DNA of 14,341 nt, from positions 1-14,341 of the forward strand of contig JARLFX010000137.1 in assembly GCA_031296355.1 (NCBI GenBank). The letters run 5' to 3'. Positions 1-7,631 of this stretch are shown piece after piece. Numbering within the stretch: position 1 is the stretch's first letter; every line of letters begins with the position of its first letter. A program made the position numbers and the translations under genes. The DNA comes from Acidobacteriaceae bacterium (lineage in GTDB: Bacteria > Acidobacteriota > Terriglobia > Terriglobales > Acidobacteriaceae). The notes beneath the pieces are model-generated. The model ran no database searches. It was not told the DNA's origin and saw nothing but the letters and a program-made list of their open reading frames with translations.

Positions 1-411
1 CCAGTCGCGCCAGGTATGGTGATGGGGCTCAGCTAGATGGCGGGTCAGCAGCTTGTAATTCCGACGGTTTGCCTTCCATGCAATGTCAAACACATCGCCG
101 ATGAACGGTATGGCGCCGATCACTATGTCAATTGCTACATTTACCAGCATGCGCACGAGCGTAATGTACGGAACGCCGCGGAACCATGCGGCCACTACGA
201 TAATGCATGCCGCCAGCCCGGTGATGATGTCGCCCAGCCCCGGAATCAGGCCGATAATGCCGTCAATGCCAAAGCGGATACTTGTACCCGGAATGCGAAA
301 ACAGTCTTCCAGTACATGCGATAGCAGATCCAGATTCTCGTCGTCGAATAAGCGCCTCCCACCCCCGGGTCGGGGAAGCAGGATTTCGGGCTGTGGCCTG
401 GGTGTCTGCAT
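1..411 (-). CDS. DUF4112 domain membrane protein (C-terminus outside window)
   Basis: The reverse strand reads from ATG at 411 without a stop to base 1, giving 137 residues of a protein that continues out of the window. After a Pro/Arg-rich N-terminus it carries the recognisable DUF4112 core: RFGIDGIIGLIPGLGD, then a hydrophobic stretch with an RGVPYITLVRM segment, then a second Gly/Pro turn IGAIPFIGDVFDIAWKANRR. The two G-x-IPG/IPF-x-GD turns between hydrophobic helices are the family signature, and the family is predicted to be a small membrane protein. Its function is unknown. The plus-strand frames here have skewed composition and are shadows. The gene is divergent from tRNA-His, with 56 bp between them. 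No clear Shine-Dalgarno sequence decides the start, so ATG 411 is the longest convincing choice. Confidence 0.85.
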   Translation of the reverse strand, partial: MQTPRPQPEILLPRPGGGRRLFDDENLDLLSHVLEDCFRIPGTSIRFGIDGIIGLIPGLGDIITGLAACIIVVAAWFRGVPYITLVRMLVNVAIDIVIGAIPFIGDVFDIAWKANRRNYKLLTRHLAEPHHHTWRDW

Positions 412-425
412 GGCTGGGTTCGCAA

Positions 426-456
426 GGTAGGACTCTACCGGCTGCGATGTTACAAT
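426..456 (+). promoter_or_regulatory. Possible promoter and small inverted repeat before tRNA-His
   Basis: TACAAT at 451-456 matches five of six bases of the sigma70 -10 element and lies 11 bp before the tRNA. No good -35 box is visible. A five-base inverted repeat (GGTAG, gact, CTACC) occupies 426-439 in the divergent region, which could bind a regulator or be chance. Confidence 0.3.
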
Positions 457-467
457 TATCTCAATAC

Positions 468-543
468 GGCGGCTATAGTTCAGTGGCAGAACGCCGCTCT
501 GTGGCAGCGGATGTCGTGGGTTCGAACCCCACTAGCCGCCCCA
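468..543 (+). tRNA. tRNA-His (GTG anticodon)
   Basis: The cloverleaf can be drawn by eye. The acceptor is GGCGGCTA at 468-475 pairing with TAGCCGCC at 533-540; this is an eight-base-pair acceptor including the extra G(-1):C73 pair that is characteristic of tRNA-His. The anticodon stem is CCGCT/AGCGG with loop CTGTGGC, giving anticodon GTG. The T arm is GTGGG-TTCGAAC-CCCAC. CCA is genome-encoded at 541-543. It decodes CAC/CAU. Confidence 0.95.
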
Positions 544-809
544 ATCCTCTCCCACAGCGCCCTTAGTGACCCCGCGCTCACAGCCCGGTTTTCAGCTTGC
601 CACTTCTTCCCTTGCGAAGTCGTGCGTTTGCTTTGGCACATCTGATAGGGCCTGCATATCGGCCTGCAAACTCAAGAAGCTGTCCGCCGCACACAATGTT
701 TTTGCCTGCTTCACGCATCTGAAAGAACTGACAGGTGCGCTGCGGGCTGTTGCGTTGCGGGTGGTGCTGGGTGCCGGTGGGTCGCATCGCACGAAAGGAA
801 GCGCCTAGT

Positions 810-1916
810 ATGGCAACCGTCGCCGTATCTCGAACCAGGCCCGACTGGCTTACGGACTTCACGCCACGCCGCTTGCTTGCGAATGGCCATCTGCAAACCG
901 TGCTGGGGAGTGTGCTGGCGCGGGTTGATGCGTTGCCCCCCCCGGTGGGGGAGGTGGTAGAAGTTGCTCCGGCTACGGCGACGCGTACTTCCGCCAGCCT
1001 GATCTGCCTGTGCCACTGGCAGGCGGAGGAGGTGCGGGCACAGCGGCCTATGGCGGTGATCGTGCATGGGCTGGAGGGCTCGGCACGTTCGCAGTATGTG
1101 GTGGGTAATGCCAATAAACTGTGGCGCGCGGGCTGGAACATTGTTCGCATGAACATGCGCAACTGCGGCGGCGCACGCTACTGGGACGGCGAGCGGCCGG
1201 AAGATATCTTCCAGCCAGGATCCGCGTTGATCGATCCGGATACCATCTGCCCTACGCTCTACCACTCCGGACTGTCGAGCGATGTGCGCGCGGTGGCGAA
1301 GCATTTCGTGCGTACTCGTGGCGTACGCGACATCGCGATCATCGGCTATTCCATGGGCGGGAATATGGTGCTGAAGCTCGCCGGGGAACTGGGCGACGAT
1401 CCTATGCCGGAGATTCGCGCTGCGGTTGCGGTGTCGCCGGCGGCCGATCTGGCAGCCAGCGCGGACATGTTGCATCGCACTATCAATCGTGGCTACGAGT
1501 GGCGATTCATGCGCGCGTTGAGCCGTCACTATCTGCACAAAGTCGCCTTGTATCCGGATATTTATTCCGCTGCGCGGCTCTACAACCTGCACTCTATCCG
1601 CGAATTTGATGAGCAGATCACCGCGTATTACATGGGCTTTACGGGGGCGGACGATTACTATGCGCGATCTTCCGCTTCAGCCGTGGTGGACCGTGTGCCG
1701 GTGCCGACCATGGTACTGCATGCGCTCGATGACCCTTTCATTCGTCTGCTGCCGGAGACCTGTGAGCGGCTACAGGACAATGCCAATACGATCCTGGTGG
1801 AAACACCGCATGGCGGACATTGCGCGTTTCTCGGGGATGCAAATCCCTCAGTGGATGACGATGGCTACTGGGCGGAATACACCACGCTGAAATTTCTGCA
1901 GACTGTGATGGAGTAG
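810..1916 (+). CDS. YheT-family alpha/beta hydrolase (COG0429)
   Basis: This 368-residue protein belongs to the YheT/UPF0017 group of alpha/beta-hydrolase esterases. Visible features are an N-terminal RRLLANGHLQT segment typical of the family (residues 20-30), the oxyanion-side HGLEGSARS (86-94), RNCGG (117-121), the nucleophile elbow GYSMGG with Ser181, an acid in HALDDPF (Asp307/308), and the catalytic His337 in HGGHCAF. Length is normal for the family. ATG 810 is preferred over an in-frame ORF extension to 735 because GAAAGGA at 793-799 is a good Shine-Dalgarno sequence and the family's conserved N-terminus begins shortly after. It is a cytoplasmic enzyme whose natural substrate is not established; short-chain esters are a reasonable guess. 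It stands alone, with no neighbouring gene of related function. A run of eight C bases inside the gene (about 936-943) is a potential slippage spot but the frame is intact. Confidence 0.92.
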   Translation: MATVAVSRTRPDWLTDFTPRRLLANGHLQTVLGSVLARVDALPPPVGEVVEVAPATATRTSASLICLCHWQAEEVRAQRPMAVIVHGLEGSARSQYVVGNANKLWRAGWNIVRMNMRNCGGARYWDGERPEDIFQPGSALIDPDTICPTLYHSGLSSDVRAVAKHFVRTRGVRDIAIIGYSMGGNMVLKLAGELGDDPMPEIRAAVAVSPAADLAASADMLHRTINRGYEWRFMRALSRHYLHKVALYPDIYSAARLYNLHSIREFDEQITAYYMGFTGADDYYARSSASAVVDRVPVPTMVLHALDDPFIRLLPETCERLQDNANTILVETPHGGHCAFLGDANPSVDDDGYWAEYTTLKFLQTVME

Positions 1917-1942
1917 GGTACCTCCCCTCCCCCACCTGAAAT

Positions 1943-2025
1943 GCTAAATATCTTGTTTGCAGGTACTTAGCCTATGCGACTGCGGCTAAATATTTGAAAA
2001 CAGGATGTTTATTGGTAAATATTTC
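1943..2025 (+). repeat. Three degenerate AT-rich repeat units
   Basis: Three related units begin GCTAAATATCTT (1943), GCTAAATATTT (1985) and GGTAAATATTTC (2014). Each is followed by about 8 variable bases and then a purine-rich CAGG or CAAAGG ending close to TTA. Spacing is 42 and 29 bp. No ORF covers them. They look like members of a dispersed intergenic repeat; function unknown. Confidence 0.5.
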
Positions 2026-2109
2026 ATTCGCAAAGGGTTATAGTCTTCGCCAGTGCGTTTGAGAATTTACTTCCTGCATTAATTGTAGCGATTTTGGATG
2101 GAAACTACG

Positions 2110-2138
2110 CCAAACTTTCTGAATAAAGTTTGGTTTTT
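2110..2138 (+). terminator. Rho-independent terminator-like hairpin
   Basis: CCAAACTTT (2110-2118) pairs perfectly with AAAGTTTGG (2125-2133) across a six-base loop, followed directly by TTTTT (2134-2138). The nine-base stem is AT-rich, so it is weaker than a usual terminator. It lies 193 bp after the hydrolase stop and would end transcripts from that gene. Confidence 0.6.
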
Positions 2139-2300
2139 CGTGTTTTTTCATGGACGGTTTGTGGACAGCTCATGGATGAGGCACGGTGATTACATGGATA
2201 GTGCATGACTGCTCTATGGACGCTACGGGTTCCGTGTGGCGGCGTGGGGAGAAAGGCTCGCTGCGCCTGCGGCTCCGCTTTGGCCTGCGGCAGCAAGGAG

Positions 2301-2366
2301 CGCGCCTGACGGCGCGGGCTTTTCCGTGCGGACTAAAGTCCGCACTCCCCCGGCTGAAGCCGGAGG
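2301..2366. repeat. Cluster of three adjacent GC-rich hairpins
   Basis: Three back-to-back inverted repeats are present: CGCGCC-TGAC-GGCGCG (2301-2316), GTGCGGAC-TAAA-GTCCGCAC (2326-2345) and CCGGCT-GA-AGCCGG (2350-2363, extendable with one mismatch). None is followed by a T run, so they do not look like plain terminators. They resemble dispersed REP-like palindromes that acidobacterial genomes carry between genes; that comparison is from memory and not a search. Confidence 0.6.
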
Positions 2367-2407
2367 CTTAATCCGAACAACGGCAAAAGCAAAGGCAAAG
2401 GCGCGAA

Positions 2408-2784
2408 GCAGATTCCTCCGCTGCGCTGCGGAATGACAAAGAAAGAAAAAGCAAAGGCGGTCGCCGCTGCGCGACGATTTCCCAGGTCTCAGAAGCGAGA
2501 CCTGGGGCACCCGCATCTGTGCAGCGGGAGCTTTTTGGCAATATGGGTGGCGCGGGCGGTTGTGCATGCAGGTTCCTCCGCTGCGCATCGCAAGAGGCCG
2601 CGATGCTTCGGTCGGAATGACGGAGGTGGGGAGTGGTGGTGACGGGAAGATGGGCGGGGGCATCGCCGCTGCGCGACGATGCCCCACTCATCCCGCATGA
2701 GGCCGCGTGATGAATGGGGCACCCAGCAACAGCAAAAGCAAAGACGAGAAGCAGATTCCGCGCGCTTCGCTTCGGAATGACAAA
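2408..2784. repeat. Mosaic of two interleaved intergenic repeat families
   Basis: Family B starts GCAG(A/G)TTCC and ends CGGAATGAC. Copies lie at 2408-2440, 2568-2621 and 2751-2784; the TTCC and GGAA arms pair, and the interior differs in length. Family C starts TCGCCGCTGCGCGACGAT and ends GGGGCACCC. Copies lie at 2461-2513 and 2663-2724; the middle of each can fold, in the first as GGTCTC-agaagc-GAGACC. The order is B-C-B-C-B, joined by (A)GCAAAAGCAAAGG-type linkers. The open frames here are Ser/Arg/Cys/Ala-rich on both strands and are not genes. The whole span 1917-2852 therefore contains repeats and a terminator-like hairpin but no supportable gene. Confidence 0.7.
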
Positions 2785-2852
2785 TAAAGAAAAGGCAATG
2801 AATGGGCACTGGTTTCACGTGCTTGTCCGTAGACAATAGTAGGCGGTGAGAT

Positions 2853-2880
2853 TTGACCGCTTTAAAATCTGTGTTATAAA
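2853..2880 (+). promoter_or_regulatory. Sigma70-type promoter for the leader peptide/receptor operon
   Basis: TTGACC (2853-2858), a 16-bp spacer and TATAAA (2875-2880) together match the sigma70 consensus at ten of twelve positions. Seven bases after the -10 box is A2888, the first base of an ATG, so the transcript probably begins at or next to the start codon of the leader peptide. Confidence 0.65.
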
Positions 2881-2887
2881 TAAACCC

Positions 2888-2938
2888 ATGAACAGCACTT
2901 CCTATTCGCGTTCATCCTTCCGTTGTTGTTGTTGCTAA
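2888..2938 (+). CDS. Leaderless polycysteine leader peptide (16 aa)
   Basis: ATG at 2888 opens a 16-codon frame, MNSTSYSRSSFRCCCC, closed by TAA at 2936-2938. Four consecutive Cys codons (TGT, TGT, TGT, TGC) sit immediately before the stop. There is no Shine-Dalgarno sequence, and the predicted transcription start coincides with the ATG, so it would be read from a leaderless mRNA. In mycobacteria, leaderless short ORFs encoding polycysteine act as cysteine-responsive attenuators of downstream genes, so a regulatory role is likely here by analogy. It lies 157 nt before the receptor start at 3096. The peptide itself need not have a function. It could be a chance frame, but the combination of a good promoter, an exactly placed ATG and a terminal CCCC argues against that. 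Confidence 0.6.
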   Translation: MNSTSYSRSSFRCCCC

Positions 2939-3030
2939 CCTGCGCGTAGTATCCGCGGGACATTCCCCTATCCCTCCACACAATTTCTAAATAGTCGCTG
3001 ACGAGTTGTTGCTCGCCGTGGCCTGCTATT

Positions 3031-3089
3031 TGCAAACCTATGTTTGCATCTGCGTGGCCTGGCCGCGGCTCATCAAGCGGCAGATAGGT
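3031..3089 (+). promoter_or_regulatory. Leader hairpin with candidate anti-Shine-Dalgarno pairing
   Basis: TGCAAAC (3031-3037) and GTTTGCA (3042-3048) form a perfect seven-base stem with loop CTAT. ACCTAT at 3036-3041, spanning that loop, is the exact complement of ATAGGT at 3084-3089, the presumed ribosome binding site of the receptor. Further upstream CCTATC (2967-2972) is complementary to GATAGG (3083-3088). These could be alternative pairings that hide or free the ribosome binding site depending on leader-peptide translation. The pairings are seen; the mechanism is inference. Confidence 0.35.
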
Positions 3090-3095
3090 CTATTC

Positions 3096-6000
3096 GTGAA
3101 GAAACTCCTTGTATTATTGCTCCTATTGGCCCCGACGCTCTTTGCCCAGACGCCGACTGCATCGCTTACAGGTTATGTCCAGGATCTCTCCGGCGCAGCC
3201 ATCGCGAATGCAAAGGTCACCGTGCGGAACACCGCGACCGGCATCACCCATACCGTCATCACCACCGCTCACGGTGAATATGAAGTCGTTCAACTGCCTC
3301 CCGCGATATACGAAGTGACTGCGGCAGCCAACGGCTTCCAGACCATCTCACAGACAGGCGTTGTTCTTCAGGTCGATCAACGCGCTCGTACCAATTTTGT
3401 TTTGAAGGTCGGTCAGACTACCGAGACGATCCAGGTCTCCAGCGAAGCGGCGTTGACCGATACGCAATCATCTTCGGTTGGCGCCGTGATTGATAACCGC
3501 GAGGTTTCGGAGCTACCGCTGAACACGCGCAGTTTTTATTCTCTGGCGTTGCTTGCTCCGGGCGTGACCCTGCCTGCGCAGAACTCTACGCTCGGATACC
3601 GGGGCGGCTTCAATGTCGCCGGTTCCAAGGAGACATGGAACAGCTTCTCGCTGAATGGCGTCGATGATAACGACGAAGCCATCAATGGCCCAAGCTATCG
3701 CCCCAGCGTCGAATCCATTCTGGAATTCAAGGTGCTTACGGGTATCTACTCTGCTGAGTACGGACGCACCTCTGGCGGTCAGGTTGTAGTGGTTACCAAG
3801 TCTGGAACGAATAATTTTCACGGCGATCTCTTTGAGTATGTTCGCAACCAGCACTTCGATGCCGACAACTACTTCAATCCCGCCGGATCGGCACGTCCGC
3901 CGTACCATCGCAACCAGTTCGGCGGTACTATCGGCGGCCCCATCCAGCACGATAAAACATTCTTCTTCGCGAACTACGAGGCACTTCAACTCAAGCAGCA
4001 GGTTATCGCGCTCTCTACTGTTCCCACGGATGCAATGGCTGGCATTGCTGCTCCCGGCGTCTACGACTTCCGTAGCTTGTTGAATCTGCCAACGCCGATT
4101 CATGTAAAAAATCCTTATACAGGTTTGGATTTCTCCACGCCTAACGTGATTGATAATCAATATCTCAGCTCACTGGGCGTTGCACTGGCCAGTTTCTATC
4201 CCCGGGCAACCCAGCCGACAGCGGCGACTGTAGCGCCGGGCAACAATTACAACTTCTCAGTAACCAGCACGGAGCAGATGAATGAGTTTGCGGTGAAGGT
4301 GGACCATACCTTCTCGCCGAAGGACTCGCTCTTCGTCAATTACAACTATCTGGACGATCCAACCTTCGTCCCCACAAACAACCAGTGCAATTCGAATAAT
4401 TTCATTCCCGGCTTTGGTTGCAGAGACGGTCTCACAGTGCAGCTCGCTGTGATCTCTGAAACGCACGTCTTCCGCCCTAACCTGCTGAATGAAGTGCGTC
4501 TGAACTTCCAGCGTTTCCGCCAGTCGGGCATACAGCAGGATACAAATGCCAACTTCGCCGGTATTCCCGGAGCGTCTGCCGGAGACTTCCAGAACAATAC
4601 CGGCCTGCCGCTTACCACGGTAACGGGCTTCGGCGCGCTCGGCGGTGCATACAACATGCCGCAGCAGCGCTTCGACAACACCTATCAGTTCATTGACGTG
4701 CTGCATTATACGCACGGCCACCATACTCTTGCGGTGGGTGCAGACATCCGCCGTGCTGACTCCATTGACGCTACGGTTTACTACGGCCGCGGTGCGCTCT
4801 CCTTCACCGGCGGCGGCAGCGGATACTCCTTTGCCGATCTGCTGCTCGGTGTGCCGCACACCACGCAGCGCGAACCCGGCGCACCCACCATGCGCCCATA
4901 CCACAATAACGTGGCGTTCTTTGGGCAGGATGACTGGCAGTACCGTCCGTACCTGACCTTCAACCTTGGCCTGCGCTGGGAGTACGATTCACCACTGCGC
5001 GATTACTCCAACAATCTTTCCGGCTTCAACGCAGCGAACGGAACCATCACACTTGCCGGAGCGAATGGTGCATCGACTGCGCTCTACAAGGGTGATTTCA
5101 ACAACTTCGGGCCACGTCTTGGATTTGCCTGGCAGCCCACGCATAACAGTTCCACGGTTGTGCGTGGCGGCTTTGGCATCTTCTACAACGTGCCGGTTCT
5201 GCTGCAGCAGTTCGTCAGTGTGCTGAGCCAGTATCCCGTGCGCAATCCGCAGCTTTTCAGTGCAACCAGCTCTTCACTGCTCACGCTCTCGAATCCTTTT
5301 CCGTCGACTAATGCTCCTGGCTCGCGTACAGCGACGGGGATTGATCCAAACTATGCCACGCCGTATGTGGATGAATGGAGCCTTGGGGTGCAGCGGGCGC
5401 TCTCGCGCTCTGCGCTGCTCGAAGTGACCTACGTGGGCTCGAAGGGGACCAAGCTGCCCACTGAGGTCAACATCAACCAGGCCGTGCTGGGTCCGGGTGG
5501 AACGGGGACGCTCAATGCACGCCGTCCTTACCAGACGCCCTACGCGGGTCTCACCTTCGGCAACGTGACCTACCTGCAGACCGAAGGGAACTCACATTAC
5601 CACTCGCTTCAGGCCAAGCTGCAGCAGAACTATGCGAACGGCTTGTCTTATCTTGTCGCTTACACCTACGGCCGCTCCATCGACGAGGGTCCCGGCGGCA
5701 GCGATTCCAGCAGCGATTCATCGAAGGCGCTTCCGCAGAACTCTTACGCTCCGCATAGTGAGCGCGGGCTTTCTGACTTCGATGTTCGCCACCGCCTGGT
5801 GATCAGCCCGGTCTACGATCTTCCGTTCGGCGCGAAGGGGAAGTACCTGACGCACGGCGTCGGCTCGTATCTGGCTGGGGGGTGGCAACTCTCCGGCATC
5901 ATCCAGTGGCAGACTGGCCGTCCCTTCACCGTCTACTACGGAACGGACAATAGCTACACCGGTGAAAATGCCGACCGTCCAAATGTAGCTCACAACCCCA

Positions 6001-6332
6001 ATCAGAATGCGCCACATAGCGTATCGCAGTGGTTCAACACCACCACGAACCCTGCGTTTGCTGCGGCCGGTACCGGGAACTTCGGTAATGAAAGCCGCAA
6101 TGCCATCCAGGGACCCGGCTACACGGAAGCCGACGTTGCGATTGCCCGTACTTTTCCCATCCATCACAGCGTCAAGTTGAACTTCCGCGCGGAAGCCTTC
6201 AATCTTGCCAACCATCCTAATTTCTACAACCCCAACCCTAGCACGGATACGTACGGCTCTGGTTCCTTCGGCAAGATCTCACAGGCCTTTGATCCGCGCC
6301 AACTGCAGTTTTCGTTGAAGTTGCACTACTAA
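3096..6332 (+). CDS. Oar-like TonB-dependent outer-membrane receptor with carboxypeptidase-regulatory-like domain
   Basis: This outer-membrane protein has 1,078 residues. A signal peptide (KKLLVLLLLLAPTLFA, cleavage before Gln18) is followed by a carboxypeptidase-regulatory-like beta-sandwich (about residues 21-100, TGYVQDLSGAAIANAKVTV onward), a plug domain (about 110-240, with ELPLNTRSFYSLALLAPG and SAEYGRTSGGQVVVVTKSG), and a long beta-barrel ending in the aromatic LQFSLKLHY. This is the Oar-like architecture that is heavily expanded in acidobacteria, where ligands are mostly unknown. I see no clear TonB box. GTG at 3096 is chosen because the signal peptide begins there and AGATAGG (3082-3088) lies a normal distance upstream; the frame stays open to TTG 3006, but that start would put Arg/Pro-rich sequence before the signal peptide. 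It follows a polycysteine leader peptide and precedes a small secreted protein by 21 bp, so the two genes form an operon. Confidence 0.9.
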   Translation: MKKLLVLLLLLAPTLFAQTPTASLTGYVQDLSGAAIANAKVTVRNTATGITHTVITTAHGEYEVVQLPPAIYEVTAAANGFQTISQTGVVLQVDQRARTNFVLKVGQTTETIQVSSEAALTDTQSSSVGAVIDNREVSELPLNTRSFYSLALLAPGVTLPAQNSTLGYRGGFNVAGSKETWNSFSLNGVDDNDEAINGPSYRPSVESILEFKVLTGIYSAEYGRTSGGQVVVVTKSGTNNFHGDLFEYVRNQHFDADNYFNPAGSARPPYHRNQFGGTIGGPIQHDKTFFFANYEALQLKQQVIALSTVPTDAMAGIAAPGVYDFRSLLNLPTPIHVKNPYTGLDFSTPNVIDNQYLSSLGVALASFYPRATQPTAATVAPGNNYNFSVTSTEQMNEFAVKVDHTFSPKDSLFVNYNYLDDPTFVPTNNQCNSNNFIPGFGCRDGLTVQLAVISETHVFRPNLLNEVRLNFQRFRQSGIQQDTNANFAGIPGASAGDFQNNTGLPLTTVTGFGALGGAYNMPQQRFDNTYQFIDVLHYTHGHHTLAVGADIRRADSIDATVYYGRGALSFTGGGSGYSFADLLLGVPHTTQREPGAPTMRPYHNNVAFFGQDDWQYRPYLTFNLGLRWEYDSPLRDYSNNLSGFNAANGTITLAGANGASTALYKGDFNNFGPRLGFAWQPTHNSSTVVRGGFGIFYNVPVLLQQFVSVLSQYPVRNPQLFSATSSSLLTLSNPFPSTNAPGSRTATGIDPNYATPYVDEWSLGVQRALSRSALLEVTYVGSKGTKLPTEVNINQAVLGPGGTGTLNARRPYQTPYAGLTFGNVTYLQTEGNSHYHSLQAKLQQNYANGLSYLVAYTYGRSIDEGPGGSDSSSDSSKALPQNSYAPHSERGLSDFDVRHRLVISPVYDLPFGAKGKYLTHGVGSYLAGGWQLSGIIQWQTGRPFTVYYGTDNSYTGENADRPNVAHNPNQNAPHSVSQWFNTTTNPAFAAAGTGNFGNESRNAIQGPGYTEADVAIARTFPIHHSVKLNFRAEAFNLANHPNFYNPNPSTDTYGSGSFGKISQAFDPRQLQFSLKLHY

Positions 6333-6353
6333 CCATTCCTCAGGAGGGAATAC

Positions 6354-6791
6354 ATGAAGAAATTATTTCGCATCACTTTCATCGCGCTGCTGCTTGCGGG
6401 TTTTGCATCCACCAGTCTGCACGCGCAACGTGACAACAACGGCGGCCCGCGCACCTCGCAGGCGTACTACAAGATCACTGCCGGCCACCAGCAGGAGTGG
6501 TTCAATCTCTACGAGAACTATCACTACCCTATCCTGAAGTCGCTACAGCAGGAGGGCTATATCAAGAGCATCACGCTCTATAAGCGCGACCGTCATCATC
6601 TGTCGCCTGCATGGGATTATGAGCTGCAGATTGTGTGGCGCGATAAGGTTGCGCAGATTACCGGGGACAGCCCGGAACTTCTGCACAAGCTCTTCCCGGA
6701 CTGGGCGGACTACCAGAAGAATGAAGCCCGCCGCTGGGAGGTTACGCAAGAGCATTGGGACGAAGATCTCTCGCCCGTTGCGGTGGAGTAG
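6354..6791 (+). CDS. Small secreted protein with possible dimeric alpha/beta-barrel fold
   Basis: This 145-residue protein starts with a clear signal peptide (MKKLFRITFIALLLAGFASTS, cleavage after Leu-His-Ala, before Gln25). The mature part is about 120 residues. Its SQAYYKITAGHQQEWFNLYE segment (35-54) is followed by a strand-rich SITLYKRD and YELQIVW, a pattern like the antibiotic-monooxygenase/NIPSNAP-type ferredoxin-like fold; this is inference from pattern only. A strong Shine-Dalgarno CAGGAGGGA at 6341-6349 fixes the ATG at 6354. It lies 21 bp after the receptor stop and before a terminator, so it is the last gene of the receptor operon and probably a periplasmic or exported partner. 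It shares the GHxxEW motif with the protein at 13223-14098. Confidence 0.75.
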   Translation: MKKLFRITFIALLLAGFASTSLHAQRDNNGGPRTSQAYYKITAGHQQEWFNLYENYHYPILKSLQQEGYIKSITLYKRDRHHLSPAWDYELQIVWRDKVAQITGDSPELLHKLFPDWADYQKNEARRWEVTQEHWDEDLSPVAVE

Positions 6792-6811
6792 TTCGAGCCG
6801 GCAGGTATCAG

Positions 6812-6857
6812 GCGGGTGCGTGCGCGTATTTTCTCTACGCGCCGTGCCCGCTTTTTT
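6812..6857 (+). terminator. Strong Rho-independent terminator of the receptor operon
   Basis: GCGGG (6812-6816) pairs with CCCGC (6847-6851) and, after a small internal loop, GCGCGTA pairs with TACGCGC around a TTTTCTC loop. TTTTTT follows at 6852-6857. It lies 21 bp after the stop at 6791. Confidence 0.85.
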
Positions 6858-6992
6858 CGGTTTAGGCAGGATAAAGATGCTAAGTCTGCTGCTGTCCCGC
6901 TTGTCCATACGATAGAGGAGAGCCGGAAGGAGCACGCCGCGGGCGGGGCCTATCCACACAACTGATTTCACCTGTACACTCACACACACTCC

Positions 6993-7619
6993 ATGTTTTC
7001 CGTTTCTCACAACAACTCTGCGTTTCAGGCCAGTTGGGCGATTGCGCTGGCAGCAGATTCACCGGTGCTGGTGGTGCCGTGGCAGGACGATGCGGGCCAT
7101 GTGACCTACGTGGATCTGCGCCGGCAGCCGGAGCGCGTATTGGAGATACCGGAGGCGCACCATCAGCCCGCGCTGGCGCGTGCGTTGCAGCAGTTAAACG
7201 CGGCGGATTCGCCGTGGGCAACGGCGAAGTGCGATTGCTGGCGGCTGGACGAAGAGGACCTGGAAGCAGTTGCGTTTGACCTGGAACTGGCTCGCGATGC
7301 GCGTTTCGGGCAGGCGGGTATCGGCTCGTACATTGACGTGTATAGTCGCGATGCTCTGTGCTTTGTCTCTCTGGCGCAGCACCGGGAGCTGCTGCTTCGG
7401 CTGACGCGGACGGCGATGCGGCCTGCAGGGCACACCGGCCATCCGGTGGCGTTGCTTGAGTTCACTTTGCGACGGTGCATTGCAGAGGGTGAGGATGGCT
7501 ATGCCATCACCGTATTTCTCTACGCGATTGGGCAGGACCGGGTGGATGCACAGGCGAACTGGGATGCGGCGCTGGATGCGCTGACCGTGATGCTACGGTC
7601 TGAGGGCTGCGTCGGCTAG
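6993..7619 (+). CDS. Unknown soluble protein
   Basis: I do not recognise a family for this 208-residue protein. It has no signal peptide or membrane segment. It is acidic, with balanced composition and a third-position G/C bias like the neighbouring chromosomal genes, which supports real coding. Notable stretches are CDCWRLDEEDLEAVAFDLELARD (residues 79-101), with two Cys close together, and a C-terminal half rich in amphipathic helices (HRELLLRLTRTAMRP, LLEFTLRRCIAE). ATG 6993 has no Shine-Dalgarno sequence. A TACACT box at 6975-6980 suggests a short 5' leader. The stop lies only 12 bp before tRNA-Arg, so the tRNA may be co-transcribed with it or have its promoter inside the gene. Confidence 0.65.
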   Translation: MFSVSHNNSAFQASWAIALAADSPVLVVPWQDDAGHVTYVDLRRQPERVLEIPEAHHQPALARALQQLNAADSPWATAKCDCWRLDEEDLEAVAFDLELARDARFGQAGIGSYIDVYSRDALCFVSLAQHRELLLRLTRTAMRPAGHTGHPVALLEFTLRRCIAEGEDGYAITVFLYAIGQDRVDAQANWDAALDALTVMLRSEGCVG

Positions 7620-7631
7620 AATGAAAGTCGC

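Noticed and set aside
282..566. Plus-strand frame through tRNA-His (SVAERRSVAADVVGSNP)
   Set aside because: It is a translation of the tRNA itself, and its start lies in the antisense of the DUF4112 gene.
711..1592. 293-residue minus-strand frame over the hydrolase
   Set aside because: It is Arg/His-rich, has no domain, and runs opposite a clear alpha/beta hydrolase.
2223..2836. Several frames on both strands in the repeat region
   Set aside because: They are Cys/Ser/Arg/Ala-rich translations of the interspersed repeats without start signals.
3006..3095. Upstream extension of the receptor to TTG 3006
   Set aside because: It would place charged sequence before a normal signal peptide; GTG 3096 has a ribosome binding site.
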